Assembly: GCF_901709675.1 (NCBI RefSeq)
Contig: NC_051100.1
Coordinates: 12,568,286 to 12,632,285, forward strand
Length of the DNA: 64,000 nt
From: Syngnathus acus
Lineage: Eukaryota; Chordata; Actinopteri; Syngnathiformes; Syngnathidae
Reading direction: 5' to 3'
This document shows, piece by piece, positions 55,882 to 64,000 of this stretch (the first letter of the stretch is position 1; each line of letters begins with the position of its first letter). The notes beneath the pieces are model-generated. The model had not been told where the DNA came from and made no database searches. It was given only the letters and a program-made list of their open reading frames with translations. The position numbers were made by a program, and so were the translations under genes.

Positions 55882-56100
55882 ATTTAATAAAACGGGTGAC
55901 CTAAATCCACGGAAGACTTTGCTGGTAATGATTTTATACAGCCACTAGGTGTCAGTGTCGAGCGACTGAATCAAGATAGGGATCGTATTTGCAATAGAAA
56001 TATAATGAACTGGGTCACTTAAATACGCGGATGACTTTGCTGGTAATGATTTTCAACATCCACCAGGTGCTGAGCGACAGAATCAACAGATAGGGAATGT
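55882..56100 (+). repeat. About 110-bp minisatellite, right part
   Basis: Two units (from about 55890 and 55998) sharing GGTCACTTAAAT/GGTGACCTAAAT, GACTTTGCTGGTAATGATTT and GAGCGACAGAATCAA with the left part at 54345-54475. Confidence 0.8.
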
Positions 56101-56579
56101 ACTGCTTATCACCCAACATATTGCACATTTATTAAAGACCTACTTACTTATTTTCTGGTTTTGTTGTAGCTTATGTGGTTATCAAGCCAACCTATGAAAG
56201 GAAAACTAAATATGTCCAAATAAGTTGAATTTTGGTGTAGGAATTGGGAATTGTCAATAATAATTTATCATAATTTAAAAAAGAAAACAGTTGGAAAAAT
56301 ATGGGGAGAAGAAAAATTAAAGTATCTATTGAATTGATACAACTAATACATTTAATATAATGATGCAATACACAATTTATACACGGACAACTAAATATAA
56401 CTAAGTGGTGAAATATATTATCATAATTTAGATTAAATTAATTCAATTTAATAAAATAAATAAAATAAACAATGACTATTTTGTGCATTTAAATTTAAAC
56501 TTTAATCATAGAACATTTTAAACAGAACAACAAACAAGTAACAAGAAATACAAACAATCGAACAAAATATAAAACAAAA
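56101..56579. other. AT-rich flank and 3' region of gene copy C
   Basis: Nothing recognised apart from an ATTAAA (minus strand, about 56500) that could serve as a poly(A) signal for gene C, roughly 80 bp past its stop codon. Confidence 0.4.
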
Positions 56580-56880
56580 CTACCACAAAAACCCCTCTGG
56601 GGGAAAATTAGGGCCCTCGGGGAATCTTTGGTTCCACTCAACCAAAGGAACCGTTTTGGTGGCATTGTTGGCGTTGACAAGCTCCACGTGTTCACCTTTT
56701 ATTTTAAAGGCCACAACGTGAAACGCTTCTTCCACTTCCTGCGCAAAGAAATGTTATGACAATTTATTGTGTTTAAAACACCACGAGAAAACATGATGCA
56801 TGGATGGATGGATGGATGGATGGATGGATGGGTGGGTGGTGTTGGTTCGGTTGGGTAGGTACGTAGGTAGGTAGGTTGGT

Positions 56881-56954
<74 letters not shown>

Positions 56955-58198
56955 AGTAGGTAGGCAGGTAGACAGGCAGACAGACAGATAAAAAAACATA
57001 AAACCTAAAACAATTTGATTAATTTCATGACCATAATCACAACCACAATGATTTTATACAGTCAGGGAAGCAAGTGAAATTGTATGTCTTCCTGATAGAG
57101 CTGTATCTGAGACAAAATCTTACAAAATTGGTGATCCAGATTTAGAGAAAACTCCTAAAGCATGATTCTGACTTCAGCCTCGATGATGATGAGCCACTGA
57201 TAGCAGTTTTTCTCAAGTAAATAACAGTATTGTTTAAATTTAGAATACCTTTGTTTATACACGGGAAAAAATTGCTTGCTTTAGGTACCTTTATCACAGT
57301 ATTTTCTGTGGAGTGGAGCTCCACGCCATCAGAACATGATGTCATCATGTGCGTCATGGATAGCCGCTGTCCAACCCTAACTTGAAAAAAGTTGGTCTCT
57401 CGCCACCTGAGCACCTTTATTTCCCTTTGATCCTATAATGAAAATGTCAAATTAGTACTAGGTGTTGGAATGTAGATCTAGGCTACAATTACAAAGGCAA
57501 CATGATGCCCTAAGGGACCTTACTCAGGTGAAATGAGAGTGTGATATATATCTATATTTAGACACACATGCGCACGCACGCACACAGTGTGAGAGAGAGA
57601 GAGAACAATCAGTTTACTTGTTTTAAATAAAAGATGCCCAATGGGACCGGCATCCCGCGTGTCAGCACCATCCTGATGGGGCGGATCTAAAAAAGAAAGA
57701 CAGATTAAACATCAATACTTCATGAAGGAGAGGGAGCAAAAAGAGAGAGCGTGATCTTACAGCAGAGACAATGCCGTCTGTCGTAAAAAGGACACCCTGC
57801 TCATGGCTGATGTCCTTTAATGCTCTGCTAATACTTGAAGGGTACAGCAGAGCTGTCCCCTTCGCCTCCAAATCGGGCGTCACCTCCATCCCCCCAGCCA
57901 CGTAAATGGTGGTGTTGTGCCGGGAGAGGAGGACCCCTTCTTCTCTTCCCCGGCCAAAATGAATGAACCGAAATGTACCTCCGACAGAGACGTCGGAGGC
58001 TAAATTTGCAAACAGCACAAATTTGCACACACGGTGGCCATCACAGAGGGCCGCCACTGTGTTAGAGTGGGAGGCCCCAGCTTCCACCGTCCCATCCGCT
58101 TTCAGGACCCATCGGGAATATTTTTCCCTGGTTCTTAAGGCCACCACTTTGGCCGTGAGTGCCGCTGGCAATTGATGGAGCGTCCATAGGTTTTCCAT
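56580..58198 (-). CDS. OB-fold gene copy C (divergent paralogue), 4 coding exons, intact
   Basis: Predicted exons: 58198-57761, 57686-57618, 57432-57289 and 56738-56580, all phase 0 with GT-AG introns (donors GTAAGA, GTAAAC, GTACCT), giving about 269 residues. As in A and B, an acceptor (TTTTTTCAG|A-ATG) directly precedes the start, so an upstream non-coding exon is expected but not located. Alignable blocks with A: NTVAALCDGH and FANLASDV (first OB-like unit), RMVLTRGMPVPLGIFYLKQ (exon 2), IKVLRWRETNFF and VRVGQRLSMTH (second OB-like unit), FHVVAFKIKGEHVELVN (exon 4). The microsatellite at 56793-56990 lies inside intron 3. RPA-like single-strand binding is inferred from the fold only. Confidence 0.75.
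56793..56995 (+). repeat. Compound microsatellite (ATGG)n-(TAGG)n-(TAGA)n-(CAGA)n
   Basis: Successive tetranucleotide tracts, the longest being about 14 copies of TAGA at 56882-56936. It lies in intron 3 of gene copy C. Confidence 0.95.
57558..57606 (+). repeat. (CACG)n and (GA)n microsatellite
   Basis: Short CACACGCACGCACAC tract followed by GAGAGAGAGAGAGA just downstream of exon 2 of gene copy C (minus strand). Confidence 0.85.
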
Positions 58199-58387
58199 TC
58201 TGAAAAAAATAAATAAAAACAATAACTGATCAGCAGAGACATAATTACTACAGCACTTATATATGGTTTAATTAGTCTACGTGATGACAGAAACTGATTT
58301 CATAAAATAGCAGCCCTACCCCTTTGGAAGGATTATGGTGTGTATACCCTTCCCCAAATGGCTATTGTTGAATTGTTTTTTGTTGTT

Positions 58388-58438
58388 TTTATCTATCTAT
58401 CTATCTATCTATCTATCATTTATTTATTTATTTATTAA
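58388..58438 (+). repeat. (ATCT)n and (ATTT)n microsatellite
   Basis: About seven ATCT copies followed by about four TTTA copies. Confidence 0.9.
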
Positions 58439-58439
58439 A

Positions 58440-60540
58440 AAATCCCAATGAACTACTTCCAAATTTGTGTATTTTGGAAATTGTTAAGCGTTGACTCCTT
58501 TGATCTACAATTTCATTCCCTACATAATTTTGGAAGCTCACATCATGTTGGCGCCTGTGCATTAGTTCCCACAGAAAACATTTTAGCACTCTAAAATGTG
58601 TGATTATACATTTATATGTGCACTCTAAAAAAAAAACGCTTTTACGAAAACCAAATACAGCGGATTGTAAAACACATTACAGAACCTGTGAATCGTACAA
58701 TTTAAAACTATAATTCCTTACAAAATAACATTTGCGTACAAAACAGATAAATCCAACATAAATTTTAATCCAATTTACCATGACTGCCTTCATTTTCTCA
58801 CTTAAAATGTGCAAGGAGACATTGCTTATTTTACATCTGATCGCATTCAATTTCACTGGAAATCATCAGTACAATAGCATTAATAATCATCATTAAAAGC
58901 CTCATTTTAAGAAATTAATTAGACAGATTATTTTCTATTTGGGAAATGAACATCTGCATACTACTGCCAGAAACGGTGCTGAGAGTTAACTCTGATCTAG
59001 AGAGTTGACTCTGATCTAGCCGCGCAAGTCGCGTGATTGACAGCATCACGGTTTTTTTTTTCTGGCCGCGCACTAGTTCCCAGGCTTTTTTCCCACATGC
59101 GGTACGGATCAAAAGAGGTGTCCAGCCTTGTTGAGGCGGCTTCACAATGTTACACAGATAAAACAATATTGCCCATTTATAATTGTACAAATACGTTTAT
59201 ACAATATGACTCGGGTTATTTGCTCATTTCATTTTAGAGTACAACTGAATGATATTTAGTGAAGACACAAAATGCACCAAGATTGTCTGTCTGTCTGTCT
59301 TAAAAACTAAACCATATGAAGAAACATATTGTTCGGGAGATGCTTACTAATACCCATGCATTTTTAGGTCATAGGACTCGTAGAATATACGATTTTAAGG
59401 TCATAGGCCTCATTTAATAGTTTTACACTTGCCGTCGTGCGCGAGGTTTATTTTCTCAATTTTTTCCATCGTGCTTGAATTCCAGCTCTTCTTCAACCAA
59501 ATCGGTACAATTGTTATTAAACATTGTAAGAAACGGACCTGAAGACGTTTTACTCAAATTCGCGTGTACAGGCCTTTTAGGAAGATTTGAAAAGTCTGTA
59601 CATGCGGAAAAGTGAGGATGTTACTTAATTTTCACCCAGTTTAAAGTAGTAAATACTAATTTACACAGTAACACAATGGTCTACAGTACAACAATAGACT
59701 ACAAAGTGTTTATAAATGTTTTGGAAAAATCTAATTTCGGATATGGGTAAAAGAGCTTTTAAGCTGATTTACCTCTTTCAATGTCCTGGAAAGTCTGGTG
59801 GGAACTTGAGTGCGCCCCAAGATCTTTGCGGGTAGTGGGACATTTCATTTACAGTGCAGGGTAAACAGATATGCAACATTTTTATATGCAATCGATAAAA
59901 AGAGTGTCAGACACACATATCCCTGTAAATTCGTCTGAAATGTGACTAAACGATTGAGTGAACATGTTTCAGCATTTTAAGATGATGTTAATGATATACT
60001 ACGATCACAGTCCTTGTGAATTCAGATTTCTATGAACGTAGCACAACCCCCAACTCCGCCCCCATGCAACATTAATATGATATTAATTACACACGGAAGA
60101 AAGAAAAATACTAACTGCTAAACACATCATGTGAAATGTGATTATACGATTGAGAGCTGTCAGTCATGGTCAAAACATATGTTCGAGCATACAATTCCGA
60201 TCTCGGTTCTAGACGGCATTCTCTGCGGCCAGATGTCGTTCACCAAATATAAATTGGCAATTACTAAGTGGTGAAATACATGGGCATATGAACATAATGA
60301 ATTAGTATTCTTAAACGAATAAATGTCTGATTTGTGTATTTTGTAAGGTGCTGAATTTTGACTCTTATCTAGCAGCGCAAATCTGCGTGTAGGCGACTTT
60401 TCTAAAATTTAGAAAAGGTATGTACACGCAAATGTCTAGTAAATGAAATGTGAGGATATCGGAATACTTAAATAATTTTCACAAAGTTTAAAGTGGCGAG
60501 TAATAATTTCCACAGTAACACAGAAACGCAATAGTTTACA
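58440..60540. repeat. Diverged tandem duplication, about 0.8-1.8 kb apart, no gene
   Basis: Phrases recur in order: TGTGTATTTTG with GACTC at 58465 and 60337; TCTAGC(C/A)GCGCAA at 59015 and 60368; TTTTCAC with AGTTTAAAGT and ACAGTAACACA at 59630 and 60475. The copies are too diverged to bound precisely. No exon was recognised. Confidence 0.5.
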
Positions 60541-60564
60541 GAGCACCGGCTCTGATTGGCTACC

Positions 60565-60665
60565 ATAACGCTGCCTTAGCCAACCGCTCACATAATTGGG
60601 CGCTGCCTTAGACAACCGCTCACGTAATTGGGCGCTTCCTTAGCCAATCGCTCACCGACTTATTA
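60565..60665 (+). repeat. Three tandem copies of a 35-36-bp CCAAT-containing repeat
   Basis: Each copy carries CCGCTCAC, TAATTGGGCGC and TTCCTTAGCCAA/TGCCTTAGCCAA. ATTGG/CCAAT cores occur in most copies, and an upstream TGATTGGCTA adds another. It could be promoter-like but no adjacent gene start was found. Confidence 0.7.
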
Positions 60666-60699
60666 CGTTAACCCGGAAAGTACTGATTTTGGGACGAAA

Positions 60700-62180
60700 T
60701 AGTTGTTGTTTTTTAATTGAATCAAAGAAGTAATACAAGTCAAGTCAAGTTTATTTGTATAGCCCTAAATCACAAGCAGTCTCAAAGGGCTTCACATAGA
60801 CAAAAATTGACAATTATTCTCAAAGCATCCCCTGATCTTAAGCTCCCAAAAGGGCAAGGAAAAACTCAAAAACCCCTGCCAGGGGAAAATGAGAAACCTT
60901 GAGAAGGGACCACAGATGGAAGGATCCCCCTTTCAGGATCACCAGGTTGTAATGGATGCAGAGAGGGCACAAATAATACATAATATGAAAATCAAAAAAG
61001 TGGATGTCCAAGTCAGAGCGAAGGGCTACAAGAAATAATATAAATAACTTTCAGAAACTCTGAAAAAGTATGAATATATTGGGCTTGACTCGTAAGTGTT
61101 CAAATTCATGTTTAAATATTGGAAACTAAATATAATAAATCACACACGAGAAGAAAAAAAATAGTGCTTTTTGGGACAAAATACAGTTTTTTTTTAATTG
61201 AAGCAAAGAAGTAATGCAAGAAATAATATAAATAACTTTCAGAAACGCTGAAGACATACAAATAAAAACATAAAGTATTTGACTGATTCAATAGATAATA
61301 AACAAAAATGATTAACGACAACGAACAAAGACATGAATGTGTTCAAAGTTATGTTTAAATATTGGAAACAATAAACATAATAAAGTAAACACAACAAAAG
61401 AAAAGAATTGGTGCTTTTTCGGACTAAATACGATGTTTTTTTTTTTGCTGAATCAAACATGTAATGCTAGAAATAATATAAATAACTTTTAGAAACTCTC
61501 AAGAAATAAAAAAAATAATAAATAATAAACATAAAAATGATAAACGACAACAAACAAAGACTTGAATGTGTTCAAAGTCATGTTTAAATATTGGAAAAAA
61601 TAAACATAATAAAGCAAACACAACAAAAGAAAAAAATTGGTGATTTTTGGGACTAAATACAATGTTTTTTTTTTAGCTGAATCAAACGTGTAATGCTAGA
61701 AATAATATAAATAACTTTTAGAAACTCAAGAAATAACAAAAATAATAAATAATAAACATAAAAATGATAAACGACAACAAACAAAGACTTGAATGTGTTC
61801 AAAGTCATGTTTAAATATTGTAAAAAACTAAACATAATAAAGCAAACACAACAAAAGAAAATAATTGGTGCTTTTTGGGACTAAATACAATGTTTTTTTT
61901 TAGCTGAATCAAACATGTAATGCTAGAAATAATATAAATAACTTTTAGAAACTCTCAAGAAATAACAAAAACAGAAAACATATCAAATGTTTTACTGATT
62001 AAATAAATAATAAACACAGTGATGATAAACAATAATGAATTAAGACTTAAATGTGTTCAAATTTACGTGTAAACATTGGACACACCAAACATAATGAACC
62101 AAACGCAAGAAAAGAAAAAGTGTGCTTTTTAGGACAAAAATGCAGTATGATTCTTTTTCCAGCTGAATCAAAGACGGACG
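60700..62180 (+). repeat. About 230-bp tandem array, five copies
   Basis: AGAAATAATATAAATAACTT recurs at about 61030, 61217, 61467, 61696 and 61924. The units share GTGTTCAAAGTCATGTTTAA, TTGGTGCTTTTT, a T-homopolymer and GCTGAATCAAA. The last, more diverged unit joins the duplicated segment at 62040. An L2 fragment has inserted into the first unit. Confidence 0.85.
60740..61026 (-). mobile_element. 5'-truncated L2-type LINE, 3' UTR only, with TSD
   Basis: The plus strand starts TCAAGTCAAGTTTATTTGTA and contains the same body as 16647-16979 and 18361-18545. It is flanked by TACAAG at 60734-60739 and 61027-61032. The sense direction is minus, and the CAAGT repeat is the usual 3' terminus. Confidence 0.92.
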
Positions 62181-62260
62181 GCAGTGGGGCAAAAATATGC
62201 CATAAAGAAAATCATGCTTGTGCATGGGGATGCTATTTTTTATTTTGAATGTTATGTTAA

Positions 62261-62607
62261 GGACGGCTCGGTGGAGCACTGGGTAGCACGTCCGCCTCAC
62301 AGTTAGGAGAGTGCGGGTTCGATTCCACCTCCGGCCCTCCATGGAGTTTGCATGTTCTCCCCGGGATGCGTGGGTTTTCTCCGGGCACTCCAGTTTCCTC
62401 CCACATCCCAAATACATGCTTGGTAGGCCGATTGAAGACTGAAGTGCGAGTGCAAATGGTTGTTTGTCTCTGTGTGCCCTGCGATTGGCTGGCAACCGGT
62501 TCAGGGTGTCCCCCGCCTACTGCCCGATGACGGCTGGGATAGGATCCAGCACACCCGCGACCCGCGTGGGGACTAAGCGGTTCAGAGAATGGATGGATGG
62601 ATGGATG
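62261..62607 (+). mobile_element. tRNA-headed SINE with (ATGG)n tail and TSD
   Basis: The head has GGGTAGCACGTCCGCCTCAC and a consensus B box GGGTTCGATTCC. The body contains CATGTTCTCCCCGGG and CCCTGCGATTGGCTGGCAAC. The tail is ATGGATGGATGG. An exact 9-bp duplication TTATGTTAA flanks it (62252-62260 and 62608-62616). This is an abundant teleost SINE type. Confidence 0.93.
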
Positions 62608-62719
62608 TTATGTTAATTTCAGTGTTATTTTTTAAGAGTTTAAGTGTAACATGATTGTAGACGCTGTTATACAAAAGATAATGCAAACATAATTTGAGGC
62701 AAAAGTATAATAAATAAAT

Positions 62720-62757
62720 AAATGAATGAATGAATGAATGAATGAATGAATGAATGA
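62720..62757 (+). repeat. (GAAT)n microsatellite
   Basis: About nine GAAT copies preceded by AAAT repeats. Confidence 0.9.
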
Positions 62758-63525
62758 GAACAGAAAACAGACTGTATCTGAGGCTTAGTAGAGTAAAATC
62801 AGAGGCTTCCGACTGTTAAAGGCCAAGCTGTTCTTTGTCTGCATTTCTGGATGCGTGTAGAACCACAGGCAAGACCCAAGAACATGCTAAAAAAAACATG
62901 AAAGAGGTGTTGAGGAAAAGGAGCAAAATGCGTCATGAAAATGTTCCTTGTTGGTTACTCACAGAAGAATCAGAAGAAGTCCTGTGTGTTACCATGCTGG
63001 TTTGGGAGTTTGTGTTTCATGATGCTGGCCTCCCTTGTACAGGTCTTTTGGAAAGTCTTGGCTCTCGCTGTGCTATAATATAACATCATAATTAATTCAT
63101 TTTTAAAAATCACATTACAATACAGTCATACATCAAGCATATGTACAACTTGTGTCCATCTACTAAAGAGTGAATGACATGAACACATTCAATTTGGAAT
63201 GACAATTACTTACATGTTGCTTGGAGTCAATAGAAAAGGAGAATAACATTGGTCCCATGGATCTTCTTAAAATTTCGGTCATTTCTTTGGCGAGACAGGC
63301 TCTCATTGAGTACCAAGGTGGCCAAACAAATGGTCTAGACAAATGGAGCATGTGGAGCCACACGCAACATAAAAAACTGAAGAAGAAAAAACATAGAGGT
63401 GGTTGAGGACATGAGTTGAAAAAGACATTCAAAATTAAAGAGAGTGTTTTGTGACAATAGTCAATAATAATTGGCTACTTACAGAGGAATGAGAAGTCCT
63501 GCTTCTTGCCACCCTGGCTTGGGAG

Positions 63526-63527
<2 letters not shown>

Positions 63528-63556
<29 letters not shown>

Positions 63557-63575
63557 CTATCTCTCTCTCTCTCTC
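63528..63575 (+). repeat. (CT)n microsatellite
   Basis: Imperfect TCTCTC tract with a central TATCTATC, at the boundary between the duplicated segment and the LINE fragment. Confidence 0.95.
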
Positions 63576-63583
63576 GTGTAACG

Positions 63584-64000
63584 TCAGAGCTCCAACTTGG
63601 TGTAGTGGAACCACGCCAGCATCTCTGGTCCCAGGTCGAACAGGTGGGCCTCTGAGGGTCCCTTAACATAGGGGGCAGGTGTTGATGATGTGGTCGGCTG
63701 TCTGCTCGGGGGCTCCGCACTCGCATGCCGCACTGTCCGCCAGTCCCCACTGCCGCATAGACGTGTTGAAGCGCCCAACACCAGTTCTTAAGCGGTTCAG
63801 TGTGGTCCACTGCTGGCGAGGTAGTTCGTCTCCTCCTATGGCGCCGTCTCCTGGTTCCCAGACATAACGGTGCATGAGGGAGGGGCCAGCTGCCTCCCAC
63901 TCCTGCTTCCAAGCTGCTGCCAGCCAGGCATCTCTGAAGATGTCTTCAGGGATGGAATTGAGCATCTCTTGTGCTGCCATGTTGTAGGGGTGGCGTGCCT
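63584..64000 (-). pseudogene. C-terminal end of a second LINE ORF2 (I/Nimb-like), frameshifted, cut by window end
   Basis: The minus-strand frame within 63663-63980 holds WTTLNRLRTGVGRFN and a zinc-knuckle-like C-E-C-G...H...C pattern (CECGAPEQTADH), typical of the end of non-LTR reverse-transcriptase proteins. At about 63675 the homologous reading shifts to the frame that continues YVKGPSEAHLFDLGPEML to a stop at 63584. One frameshift is therefore present. The clade is uncertain, but it is clearly not the L2 type at 18.7 kb. The upstream part lies beyond the window. Confidence 0.7.

Larger units (their letters stand above)
62040..63530. repeat. Segmental duplication, copy 2 (partner 15800-17480)
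   Basis: Collinear with 15.8-17.5 kb as listed there. It lacks the L2 fragment and carries instead a SINE (62261-62607) and a (GAAT)n tract (62720-62757). Splice-like motifs of the minus-strand modules are partly kept (donors GTAAGT near 63480 and GTGAGT near 62958), but the cysteine-rich exon is interrupted by a stop near 63340. Confidence 0.8.

Noticed and set aside
61112-61835. Hydrophobic minus-strand frames (60-73 codons) suggestive of membrane peptides
   Set aside because: They come from the AT-rich 230-bp tandem array and recur with each unit. No start context or homology.

Overview
The window looks like nuclear DNA from a teleost fish, probably a percomorph; the species cannot be named. 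The evidence is spliced genes with GT-AG introns, a full-length L2/CR1-type LINE whose truncated relatives carry the CAAGTCAAGTTTATTTGTAT tail familiar from fish, tRNA-headed SINEs with an (ATGG)n tail, several hAT/mariner-type DNA elements and a Helitron of the Helentron type (Rep-helicase plus endonuclease). No bacterial, plasmid or phage features were seen.

Layout. 1-9.4 kb: two inverted hAT derivatives with perfect 8-bp target duplications, two smaller hAT-like elements and a decayed Ty3/gypsy retrotransposon. 9.4-15.3 kb: two tandem copies (A, B) of a four-exon minus-strand gene predicted to encode an OB-fold protein, each preceded on the plus-strand map by Helitron-type repeat DNA. 15.3-18.2 kb: a SINE and a segment that is repeated at 62.0-63.5 kb. 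18.4-22.9 kb: an L2-type LINE with both ORFs open. 23.2-29.6 kb: a nearly intact Helitron coding region on the minus strand. 29.7-53.5 kb: a very large array of Helentron-like non-autonomous units arranged head to tail. At least 13 units each have a 5' signature, a variable number of 134/142-bp minisatellite repeats, a unique 3' half, and often one or more hairpins with an invariant 12-bp stem. One run of about 15 hairpins is split by a THAP-bearing DNA transposon. 54.3-56.1 kb: a minisatellite interrupted by a mariner-like element that itself holds a hAT element. 56.6-58.2 kb: a third, divergent and intact copy (C) of the OB-fold gene. 58.2-64 kb: diverged duplications, a 230-bp tandem array, L2 and SINE insertions and the end of another LINE.

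Most likely host gene content is only the OB-fold family (A, B, C). Its three copies share exon phases, an AG|A-ATG acceptor immediately before the start codon and alignable proteins. B keeps an upstream non-coding exon and TATA-like sequence but has lost the end of exon 3. A is open throughout but has Helitron DNA where that upstream exon should be. Everything else recognised is mobile or repeated DNA, much of it nested. All family assignments are by eye from motifs; no database search was possible.
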